A stretch of 12,147 nucleotides of DNA from Geobacter sp. UBA6802 (lineage in GTDB: Bacteria; Desulfobacterota; Desulfuromonadia; Geobacterales; Pseudopelobacteraceae). Location: the NCBI GenBank assembly GCA_002452325.1, contig DKFG01000275.1, positions 1 through 12,147 of the forward strand. Reading direction: 5' to 3'. Position 1 is the stretch's first letter, and the number at the start of each line of letters is the position of its first letter. Below the pieces are notes generated by a model that saw only the letters and a list, made by a program, of their open reading frames with translations, was not told the origin of the DNA and did not search any database. Below are positions 1 through 6,160 of this stretch, in pieces. Position numbers and translations under genes: made by a program.

Positions 1-25
1 TGTTGACGCGATCTGCGAGTTTCAT
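1..25 (-). CDS. Aspartate/aromatic aminotransferase (class I PLP), 5' end only
   Basis: Only the first eight codons lie in the window, reading MKLADRVN, and the gene continues past the left edge. A strong ribosome binding site, AAGGAGG, sits at 30-36 on the minus strand, four bases before the ATG. The peptide matches the usual start of bacterial class I PLP aspartate aminotransferases of the AspB type (MKLA-RV...). This enzyme follows coaD in Geobacter genomes as I recall them. The gene begins 40 bp after the coaD stop on the same strand, so it is probably the third gene of the rsmD-coaD operon. The product name rests on eight residues and on context and should be treated as tentative. Confidence 0.5.
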
Positions 26-65
26 ACTGCCTCCTTGGGTAGTGGGTTATGCATAAACTGCTGAA

Positions 66-563
66 TCACTGCTGATGTATGCCGTATTTTTGCAGCATGG
101 CGTTCTTTACCTCTGGCGGGACAAAGCTGTCAACTGATCCTCCCAGGGCGCAGACCTCTCTGACGATTGATGAAGAAAGATAGCCATACTGAACTGAAGT
201 CATCATGAACAGGGTTTCTATGTCATGACCAATGGTGCTGTTCATTTGCGCGATCTGAAATTCGTATTCGAAGTCGGAAATGGCGCGCAGACCTCTAATA
301 ACCACATGGGCTTTTTTTGAAGCAACATAATCTATCAGAAGGCCGGTAAAAGTGTCAACGGAGACCCGTGGTTCATCCTTGAGTACGGTCTTGATCAGCT
401 CAACCCGTTCATTGATATTGAATAATGCGTTTTTTTGAGAGTTACGGGCCACTGCCACAATGACATGATTAAAAATTTTGAGGCCTCGCTTGATGATGTC
501 AAGGTGACCATAGGTGATGGGGTCAAACGAGCCGGGATAGATGGCAATGCGACTATGGGGCAT
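66..563 (-). CDS. coaD: Phosphopantetheine adenylyltransferase
   Basis: CoaD transfers AMP from ATP to 4'-phosphopantetheine, giving dephospho-CoA, the penultimate step of coenzyme A synthesis in the cytosol. The 165-residue product has the normal family length. The N-terminal strand YPGSFDPIT leads into the nucleotidyltransferase motif TYGH (residues 17-20; T-x-G-H). RGLR lies at 90-93, followed by the conserved D-F-E-Y-E-F stretch, and the ATP-contacting SSSIVRE motif is at 130-136. The reading frame is open further upstream, but the ATG at 563 gives the standard start (MPHSRIAIYPGSF) and has a GGAG about eight bases before it. The start overlaps the end of rsmD by 11 bp, which suggests translational coupling. 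This pair is commonly adjacent in bacteria. Confidence 0.96.
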   Translation of the reverse strand: MPHSRIAIYPGSFDPITYGHLDIIKRGLKIFNHVIVAVARNSQKNALFNINERVELIKTVLKDEPRVSVDTFTGLLIDYVASKKAHVVIRGLRAISDFEYEFQIAQMNSTIGHDIETLFMMTSVQYGYLSSSIVREVCALGGSVDSFVPPEVKNAMLQKYGIHQQ

Positions 564-1125
564 GGTGAGGCTCCAGCATAAAAAAATCCAGGGCAGTGTC
601 TCCGTACAGACGTCGATCCGTACGGATGCAGGGTGGCAGTCTGTCAGGCAAGGCTGCTTTTGCTGCCGTTTCTGCAACCAGCACCCCCTCTGTCGTCAGC
701 AGGCCACTACCCACCTGAGGAATGACGACTTGATACAGATTGCTCTGGTAGGGAGGATCAAACAAGACCAGACTGAACATGATCTGACGTCGGACTAACT
801 GTTTAAGGGCCTGCTGGCAGTCAATGGCCAGAACCTCATATTGTTGATCCGAAAAACCGGTGCGCGTCATATTTGATCGCAAGGACTGTAGTGCAGCACG
901 ATCTTTCTCAACAAAAACAGTATAAGCAGCTCCCCTGGAAAGCGCCTCAATACCCAAACTGCCGCTTCCGGCGCACAGATCAAGCACCAAGGCCTCTTTA
1001 AGCAGGTAGTTGCTGTCCAGGATGCTGAACAACGCCTCTTTTACTCGGTCGCTGGTGGGCCGGGTCTTGGTGCCGCCGGGTGTATTCAGCCGCATGCCTC
1101 GCGCTGCTCCTGCGATGATCCGCAC
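553..1125 (-). CDS. rsmD: 16S rRNA (guanine966-N2)-methyltransferase
   Basis: RsmD methylates N2 of G966 in 16S rRNA within the assembled 30S subunit, using S-adenosylmethionine. The 190-residue product shows the family start VRIIAGAARG, then TRPTSDRVKEALFSIL (residues 21-36). The SAM-binding motif I is LDLCAGSGSLGIEALSRGA (48-66), and the catalytic motif IV is DPPY (123-126). The reading frame stays open upstream of the family's normal start. I chose the GTG at 1125 because it begins the conserved VRIIAG strand and has AAAGGA about 11 bases before it. The longer upstream segment is not conserved-looking. It is the first gene of the minus-strand operon with coaD, and a candidate promoter lies at 1193-1221. 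Confidence 0.94.
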   Translation of the reverse strand: MRIIAGAARGMRLNTPGGTKTRPTSDRVKEALFSILDSNYLLKEALVLDLCAGSGSLGIEALSRGAAYTVFVEKDRAALQSLRSNMTRTGFSDQQYEVLAIDCQQALKQLVRRQIMFSLVLFDPPYQSNLYQVVIPQVGSGLLTTEGVLVAETAAKAALPDRLPPCIRTDRRLYGDTALDFFMLEPHHAP

Positions 1126-1192
1126 GACGTAAGTGGTTCCTTTATGCTGCCATGAAGCAGAGTTGATATAGTCGTAATTGACCGACTGATGT

Positions 1193-1221
1193 ACCCTACC
1201 CGAGCGGTTGTGTAGTGTCAA
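1193..1221 (-). promoter_or_regulatory. Candidate sigma-70 promoter for rsmD-coaD operon
   Basis: On the minus strand a perfect -35 box TTGACA (1221-1216) is followed after 17 bases by TAGGGT (1198-1193), a weak -10 box matching three of six consensus positions. Transcription would begin near 1186 and leave a leader of about 60 bases before the GTG of rsmD. The -35 box and spacing are good but the -10 box is poor. Confidence 0.4.
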
Positions 1222-1314
1222 GCAGCGAAACACCCCTTTTTTTGGCCGATTAAGTCTGCTATAGTGAGCCATAATTTCTGTATACATGATTTTTAATCGA
1301 GGTCCTCTCAAACT

Positions 1315-2205
1315 ATGACAACTTCCCCGCAAACTATTGCCCAGTCAATCATGAAGACCTTCAGGGTGCTTCCTACAGTACCGGCTGCGGCATCGCGTGC
1401 TATTCAGCTGTTGAACGAACCGGATGTAGATATGGGGGCGGTTGCCGATGTACTGCTTTCCGACCAGGTGATGGCGGCTCGGATTATCAGAATGGTGAAC
1501 TCGCCGTTGTATAAGCTGCTGCAAGAAATTGATTCTGTCCGTACTGCCCTGATTTATCTGGGGCCGCAACGGGTGTTTGAGATCATTCTTACATCATGTT
1601 TTCTGGAGTTAACCGACACAAGCAGCACCAGTCCGCTCAAGATGCAACACTGCTGGGAGCATGCCTTTGGTGTGGGACTCGTTGCCCGGAAGCTGTCTTC
1701 TTACGGTGGCAATGCCGCTGAAACAGAACAGGCTTATATCGCCGGTATTCTGCATGATATCGGTGAAGTTATTCTGAGCCAGCAGCGTCGAGAAGAGTTT
1801 GCCCGAGTATTGGTGCTGGCTCGTGAACGAGGGCTTGATCTACATCAGGCCGAGATGGAGGTCTTTGGTACCAGTCATGCCGAGATAGGTGCACTGCTGG
1901 CTAACCAATGGCGATTCCCTGCGATTTATGTTGATGTTATCCGGCACCATCATGATGCGCAGACTGATCAGATGGCTCCTTTGACTCATCTGATCTATCT
2001 TGCTGACCAGATCTGTCTGAGTGTCGGGTTCTGCTGTAAGTATGAGCATCCAGAACAGCGAGCCAGTGAGGTGTATGGACTTGATCTGGCGGATATTGAG
2101 CAACAGTTGAAGGCTATTGAAGGTATCAAGATCAACGATTTCAGGGCCTCTTTACCGGCGATGGTTCAGCAGGTTAAGGAGACGGTTGATTCAATTTATC
2201 ACTGA
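1315..2205 (+). CDS. HDOD domain protein (single-domain)
   Basis: This 296-residue protein is an HDOD-domain protein, a relative of HD phosphohydrolases that usually acts in signalling. Its molecular activity in this family is mostly unknown. The domain covers about residues 17-235: a typical start (VLPTVPAAASRAIQLLNEPD), the DP/DQV-A-RI-R-VNSPLY stretch near 50-66, a histidine at 116 (WEHA), the HD pair at 147-148 in LHDIGE, histidine 188 in SHAEIGALLANQW, and HHH at 211-213. The C-terminal 60 residues are unassigned. GAGG at 1299-1302 precedes the ATG by 12 bases. No signal peptide or membrane segment is seen, so it is cytoplasmic. It is transcribed divergently from rsmD across 189 bp and converges on the next HDOD gene. 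No adjacent cyclase, kinase or receiver gene is present to suggest a partner. Confidence 0.88.
   Translation: MTTSPQTIAQSIMKTFRVLPTVPAAASRAIQLLNEPDVDMGAVADVLLSDQVMAARIIRMVNSPLYKLLQEIDSVRTALIYLGPQRVFEIILTSCFLELTDTSSTSPLKMQHCWEHAFGVGLVARKLSSYGGNAAETEQAYIAGILHDIGEVILSQQRREEFARVLVLARERGLDLHQAEMEVFGTSHAEIGALLANQWRFPAIYVDVIRHHHDAQTDQMAPLTHLIYLADQICLSVGFCCKYEHPEQRASEVYGLDLADIEQQLKAIEGIKINDFRASLPAMVQQVKETVDSIYH
2187..2204 (+). repeat. 18-bp direct repeat, copy 1 (end of HDOD gene)
   Basis: The string GTTGATTCAATTTATCAC encodes the last residues of the HDOD protein (VDSIYH) and ends just before its stop codon. The same 18 bases occur at about 6130-6147, upstream of the lipoprotein gene. The copies share no clear similarity outside this core. 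Coordinates may be off by one or two bases. Confidence 0.7.
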
Positions 2206-2215
2206 TGTAGAGGGA

Positions 2216-3532
2216 TCAGGGGGGCGCCAGAATCGTGGCTATTTCACGATCCAGTTCTTCTAAATGATCAAAAAACGCCGACGGTACGTATCCGGCAACG
2301 TCTGCGGCATGAATACTGGTATCATGGTTAGTGGGCTGTTCATTGTTTGCCAGCAGATTTGCAATATACACTATTTGTGTCAGTTGCGGAAACTGCTGTG
2401 CCTGCTCCGGCAGGTGATGGTATCTGATGACCTCCTGAATATCATCGGAAAAATTCCATTTCTTGGCCACCAGCGCTCCTAGGGGTTGATGGTGATCCTG
2501 AATGAGCTGCTCCCGCTTCCTTGTGTCTAGATCGTATTTTGACAGTATTTCCAGCAGTACAATCCTTCCCAGATCATGCAGCAGGCCGCAGACAAATGCC
2601 TGATCATGGTTGTTTCCCATGTCTCTGGCCAGTTGCTTGGCAATCATCCCCACCATCATACTGTGATGCAGAATTTTTTGTACCTGTTCTATGTTGGCCG
2701 GTGAAAAACCGCTCAGTGCGTTTACCGTAACGATACTCATCAACGATTTGAGTCCCATGTATACTACGGCATCATGCAGGGAATCGACTTTCATACGTCT
2801 GCCGTAAAAAGGGGAGTTACAGATGCGCAGGATCTTGGATACCAACAACGGGTCGGTCAGGCAATCAATGATCTGATGTATGGTCAGATTCGGATCATTG
2901 ACCTTATCCATCAAGAGCTGCATGTCTGCCGGTAGCGGAGGAATTTCCACAGTGCCTTTGCGGATCAGTTCGTACACTTCGTTCACAATCGGGTCAACAT
3001 CTGCCTGCGCTGAATGGCGTGTTTCATCAATCTGTACTGTTGAGTCAAGCAGTACCTGTAACGGCTTGATAGTAACCGGGCTGCAGAGAACCGAAGGGGG
3101 GAGAATATCGTGAAAACTGAAACGACCAGCATGCCAAGTAAGGGCAGCTGTCAGGGATTGTTCAGCGTAGCGTGTGATCAATTCGACCAGGGCATCCAAG
3201 GGAAGGCCCTGGTCGCTGGAGAGCAGACCAATAAATGAAATGCCCAGTTGGTCGGCATGGTTCAGTGTTTCTGCAATGGTTTCCCGTGAAAGACGAAACT
3301 GCTTGGCAATGGACTCAAACAGCTGTTGCCCCTCAGGATCTGACCAGACAAAGATCAGTTTTCCGTCCTGAAAGAAAAAACGACGTGTGCTGTCATCAGA
3401 AACGGTTAACAAGGTGCCTGATTTCCGGCTCCCCTCAATCCATTGAATCAGGTCTGAAAGAGACATCAGGCTGAGGCTGCCCTCAACAGAGCGATGCGTG
3501 TTATCAGTCTGTATGTTGAAATGAGTCAGCAT
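2216..3532 (-). CDS. DUF4388 and HDOD domain signalling protein
   Basis: The product has 438 residues from the ATG at 3532. Residues about 14-165 look like DUF4388 (a PATAN-type module frequent in delta-proteobacterial signalling proteins): VEGSLSLMSLSDLIQWIEGS, then SGTLLT, then the F-F-F-x-D-G-K-L-I-F strand near 52-61. Residues about 195-395 form an HDOD domain with IPPLP, D-P-L-L-V-S-K-I-L-R, NSPFYG (239-244), the HD pair at 319-320 (LLHDLG), HHQPLGALVAKKW (347-359) and YHH (371-373). It is cytoplasmic with no membrane segment. A longer frame could start at a TTG at 3589, but that codon lies inside the predicted -35 box, and the ATG at 3532 has AGGA in front of it. The gene converges on the single-domain HDOD gene, with 10 bp between stop codons. 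Confidence 0.86.
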   Translation of the reverse strand: MLTHFNIQTDNTHRSVEGSLSLMSLSDLIQWIEGSRKSGTLLTVSDDSTRRFFFQDGKLIFVWSDPEGQQLFESIAKQFRLSRETIAETLNHADQLGISFIGLLSSDQGLPLDALVELITRYAEQSLTAALTWHAGRFSFHDILPPSVLCSPVTIKPLQVLLDSTVQIDETRHSAQADVDPIVNEVYELIRKGTVEIPPLPADMQLLMDKVNDPNLTIHQIIDCLTDPLLVSKILRICNSPFYGRRMKVDSLHDAVVYMGLKSLMSIVTVNALSGFSPANIEQVQKILHHSMMVGMIAKQLARDMGNNHDQAFVCGLLHDLGRIVLLEILSKYDLDTRKREQLIQDHHQPLGALVAKKWNFSDDIQEVIRYHHLPEQAQQFPQLTQIVYIANLLANNEQPTNHDTSIHAADVAGYVPSAFFDHLEELDREIATILAPP

Positions 3533-3561
3533 AGTATCCTGCCTGGCAGAGGTTTGGTTGA

Positions 3562-3589
3562 AGTATACGGTTGAGTTTTGGATTTGCAA
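3562..3589 (-). promoter_or_regulatory. Candidate sigma-70 promoter for DUF4388-HDOD gene
   Basis: On the minus strand TTGCAA (3589-3584) is followed after 16 bases by TATACT (3567-3562), matching four and five of six consensus positions. Transcription near 3555 would leave a leader of about 22 bases before the ATG at 3532. This arrangement supports the shorter start of the gene. Confidence 0.5.
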
Positions 3590-3623
3590 GTGATCTGCTG
3601 CTATTTTTATTAGAGTGTACCTT

Positions 3624-3636
3624 GTTTTAATAAAAC
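3624..3636. promoter_or_regulatory. Short AT-rich inverted repeat, possible operator
   Basis: GTTTTA and TAAAAC flank a single central A, forming a 13-bp palindrome between the two divergent promoters and eight bases before the plus-strand -35 box. It could be a protein-binding site, but AT-rich palindromes of this size arise easily by chance. Confidence 0.25.
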
Positions 3637-3643
3637 CATGTGC

Positions 3644-3671
3644 TTGACACCATTATATTCTGCGGTATGAA
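3644..3671 (+). promoter_or_regulatory. Candidate sigma-70 promoter for the exported-protein locus
   Basis: A perfect -35 box TTGACA (3644-3649) is followed after 16 bases by TATGAA (3666-3671), four of six consensus positions. Transcription would start near 3678, giving a leader of about 80 bases before the ATG at 3758. I looked for a GEMM (cyclic di-GMP) riboswitch in this leader because such switches are common in Geobacter, and saw none of its conserved blocks. Confidence 0.55.
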
Positions 3672-3757
3672 TACAGTAGAATCCTGTAATGTTCGGTATG
3701 GATGTCCAGTGTCTGTATGGATTGTTGCCGGTAAAACCAGGAAGAAGAGGTGTCGCG

Positions 3758-6034
3758 ATGAGACGTCTGATCGGTCTATTTCATTTCATCGGTATGGTCT
3801 TGATCTGCGGAGGGTTGGCAGCAGCTGCAGATAAACCGGTTATCATCAGTCATTCCGCCCAGTACCTTGATCGTTCCCTCCACCTTTCCCTGCAGTGGCA
3901 ATCAACAGAACCTGTTTTAACCGCCTACCTGTCTGCCGGAACCGAGACCCGCAAGCTCAAGGTTGAGGATGCAGAAAATCGCCGTGTTTCTGGCGGATAC
4001 ACGGGCGAGGTACAAGTCACAATCCCGGTTGAAGTGTTTTTGTACCAGAAGGATATTTCCTATGTCCTGCAGGTAGAGGATCTCTTACGTCAGAAGAGCG
4101 AGCTGGTGACCGGTAAGGCGTCCACTGGTGTACAGGACTCGTTGCAGGGGCAGCATGATCACTGGGGTAAAGGGCATCTGGACAGTTCAGGCAGATCCAG
4201 GAGGGGAGCCGGTGATGTTGTTGACAAGCTGCTTGATGTGCAGAGTCGACATGATATTGCTCCAAGTGTCTCAGGGATAAAAGTCTTTATAACTGGACCC
4301 AATGCAGTGTTGTTTCGTTTTAAGGCCAATGACGATCACCAACTGCGAGAAATTTCCATCAAAATTTTCGATTCTTCGGGAAAACAGGTCCAAACTCAGC
4401 AGTTGAACAGCTTGGGTAAGGTTTGGGAAGGAAGTTCAACTGTTTTTCGGCTGTCTGGCGGCGTCTACCGGGTTGTTGTTCAGGCAGTTGACAGCAATGG
4501 TGCTGTTTCAAAGGAAGAGAGCGCGTCATTCTCTCTGACAGGTGGGCAATTGACTGAGCAGGTTGCGGCTGCACCTGTTCCGGTTGCGCCAGGGACTCCT
4601 GCCGGTGCAGGTGTTAAAACTCCGGGCAGTGGTGGCCAGGCACTGCTACCGACAGGTGTTGCACCAGTTACGGTGCCTGCAGACGCCATAGCCCCTGCAG
4701 GTGCTGCCATGTCTGCACAGCCGGCAACACCTGATGCTCAGCTGGTTCCGGTCTTTGTGATGCCGGCCATGATGACCCCAGAGCAGGCCAGGGCTGTAGC
4801 TCTGGCACAGGATGCAAAGGCTGCCGGCAAGAGCATTGATGAGGCTGCACAATTATTACGGCAGCAAGGCGTGCAGGGTGGACCTGCAGCACAGGCTCTG
4901 TCGCAGGTCTATGCTGTTTCTGCACAGCTGGTGGGGGCTGCCCTTAAAGGCGCTCAATTTACAGTTAATGAAGTAGTCAACGGTTTAAGGGCGATAGGTC
5001 AGACCGGGGTTGATGCGCTGACAACCATCATGTACGGGTATGGTTACGGTCTTTCTGAAATCGTGCAAGGATTGGCGTCAATACCTGGTGTAACGATTGA
5101 TGTAATTGTCAATCTCTTGAAGGGCAGGGGGGTGTCGGGCAAAGAGGTGGCCAAAGCTCTCCAGACGGCGCTTGGAACAACCTTTGACGGTGTTGCGCGG
5201 TTGCTGCTGGCTGCCGGCTATCCGGTTACGGTAGTGGCAGATGCGTTGAAGGATATTGGCGTGCGGACAGCAGAGTTAATGGCGTCAACGTTGCGGAATG
5301 CCGGTGTTGCCTTTGAGACAGTAGCTGTTCAGTTGGCTCGTGTTTTTTCATTGGGTCCTGAAGCTGTTGTACGCATCTTGAAAGGCATGGGCACAGGAGC
5401 TCAGGATGTGGTCAAAGTTCTTGTTGGCCTGGGCGTGCAAGGGATAGAGGCATACGCGCGTATTCTGAAGGGGGCCGGCTATCTGGCGGTTGATGTGGTC
5501 AGCATCATAATGCGGGCAGGTGTTACCTCAGCAGAGCTGGTAGGGCGTGCGTTACAGGCAGCAGGATTTCCGGTTGATGATATTGTACGGGGTTTGCACA
5601 CGGTTATGCAGGCCACTGGTGAAACCATTGCCCAGGTTCTGGTGGTGGTTCTCGGACAACCAGCACGTACGGCTACTGCTGCGATGAAACGTGCCGGTGT
5701 GGCCGCATACGAGATCGTCAAGGGTATGAAGGCACTGGGACGTTCTGCTAATGACATTGCAGAAAATCTGTTCGAAGCTGGCGTGAGTGGCGCCAATGAT
5801 TTGGCCAGGGCATTGAAAGACGGAGGTTTTGGCTCCAAAGAGGTAGCAAAGGGGCTGAAGCAGGTTGGTAAAGGGGCAAAGGATATTGCCAAGGCACTTA
5901 AAGCGGCTGGATGGACAAGCTTCAGGACCATCCTTGATGCCCTCAAGGCAGCAGGCTACAGTAGTATTGATACCCTGAAGGATGCACTCAAAGCGGCTGG
6001 CGCATCACTGGATGACCTGGTTGATCTGTTTTAA
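3758..6034 (+). CDS. Secreted protein: shared N-terminal module plus 14/15-residue helical repeat array
   Basis: I do not recognise this 758-residue protein as a named family. A signal peptide (residues 1-24, MRRL... then a hydrophobic core, cleavage near AAAA-DKP) indicates export. Residues about 25-260 form a module shared with the 906-residue protein at 7280: a beta-rich part (25-115), a histidine-containing link (HDHWGKGH, 133-140), the GAGDVVDKLL motif (150-159), RHD (164-166) and an Ig-like part ending near 260. A Pro/Ala/Gly/Val linker follows (about 261-337). Residues 352-756 are about 28 units of 14 or 15 residues of the form (A/G)LKxAG-x-s-xx-(D/E)(I/V)-(V/A)-(K/R), predicted alpha-helical. 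There are no cysteines in the array. The frame is open from 3689, but the ATG at 3758 has AGAGG seven bases upstream and gives a proper signal peptide. It probably acts in the periplasm or on the surface as a binding or structural protein; that is inference. Confidence 0.85.
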   Translation: MRRLIGLFHFIGMVLICGGLAAAADKPVIISHSAQYLDRSLHLSLQWQSTEPVLTAYLSAGTETRKLKVEDAENRRVSGGYTGEVQVTIPVEVFLYQKDISYVLQVEDLLRQKSELVTGKASTGVQDSLQGQHDHWGKGHLDSSGRSRRGAGDVVDKLLDVQSRHDIAPSVSGIKVFITGPNAVLFRFKANDDHQLREISIKIFDSSGKQVQTQQLNSLGKVWEGSSTVFRLSGGVYRVVVQAVDSNGAVSKEESASFSLTGGQLTEQVAAAPVPVAPGTPAGAGVKTPGSGGQALLPTGVAPVTVPADAIAPAGAAMSAQPATPDAQLVPVFVMPAMMTPEQARAVALAQDAKAAGKSIDEAAQLLRQQGVQGGPAAQALSQVYAVSAQLVGAALKGAQFTVNEVVNGLRAIGQTGVDALTTIMYGYGYGLSEIVQGLASIPGVTIDVIVNLLKGRGVSGKEVAKALQTALGTTFDGVARLLLAAGYPVTVVADALKDIGVRTAELMASTLRNAGVAFETVAVQLARVFSLGPEAVVRILKGMGTGAQDVVKVLVGLGVQGIEAYARILKGAGYLAVDVVSIIMRAGVTSAELVGRALQAAGFPVDDIVRGLHTVMQATGETIAQVLVVVLGQPARTATAAMKRAGVAAYEIVKGMKALGRSANDIAENLFEAGVSGANDLARALKDGGFGSKEVAKGLKQVGKGAKDIAKALKAAGWTSFRTILDALKAAGYSSIDTLKDALKAAGASLDDLVDLF
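4811..6025 (+). repeat. In-gene tandem array of about 28 helical 14/15-residue units
   Basis: The coding sequence for residues 352-756 divides without leftover into units of 14 or 15 codons. From residue 395 to 626 the lengths alternate strictly 14, 15, 14, 15, giving eight copies of a 29-residue pair, as expected for a two-helix hairpin repeat. The last units become 14 or 15 without strict order. The units are diverged in the first part and most alike at the end (ALKAAGWTS, ALKAAGYSS, ALKAAGASL), where the DNA also repeats short blocks such as AAAGCGGCTGG. Confidence 0.85.
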
Positions 6035-6070
6035 TAACAGTTTGTTAGCTGGTTTTTCTGCAAAGCAGTC

Positions 6071-6098
6071 TTGACTTTTGTGCATGATGGGGTATCAC
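6071..6098 (+). promoter_or_regulatory. Weak candidate promoter before the lipoprotein gene
   Basis: TTGACT (6071-6076) and TATCAC (6093-6098) are 16 bases apart in the 126-bp gap between the 758-residue protein gene and the lipoprotein gene. No convincing terminator hairpin is visible in the gap, so transcription from upstream could also pass through. The -10 box is weak. Confidence 0.3.
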
Positions 6099-6129
6099 AG
6101 GCAATATGATTTCACAGAAAGTGTTGTTC

Positions 6130-6147
6130 GTTGATTCAATTTATCAC
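6130..6147 (+). repeat. 18-bp direct repeat, copy 2 (upstream of lipoprotein gene)
   Basis: The same 18 bases that end the HDOD gene near 2187-2204 (GTTGATTCAATTTATCAC) occur here, immediately before the GGGGGA ribosome binding site of the lipoprotein gene. By chance an 18-base match in a window of this size is expected about once in a thousand such windows under equal base use. Coordinates may be off by one or two bases. Confidence 0.7.
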
Positions 6148-6160
6148 AGGGGGATTTACT

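Noticed and set aside
1126..1332. Longer N terminus for RsmD
   Set aside because: The extra residues are outside the family's normal extent and run across the candidate promoter. The GTG at 1125 starts the conserved strand.
3689..3757. Longer start for the 758-aa protein at the ATG at 3689
   Set aside because: It would begin about 11 bases after the predicted transcription start without a ribosome binding site, and would place 23 residues before the signal peptide.
3678..3757. Cyclic di-GMP (GEMM) riboswitch in the leader of the 758-aa gene
   Set aside because: The leader is only about 80 bases and shows none of the conserved GEMM blocks.
5479..5946. 155-codon open frame on the minus strand within the repeat array
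   Set aside because: It lies fully antisense to the repetitive 758-aa gene. Long antisense frames are expected opposite GC-rich Ala/Gly repeats, and there is no ribosome binding site or recognisable protein.
4811..6025. Phage tail tape-measure protein
   Set aside because: The Ala/Gly-rich helical repeats superficially resemble one, but the protein has a signal peptide and no phage genes are nearby.
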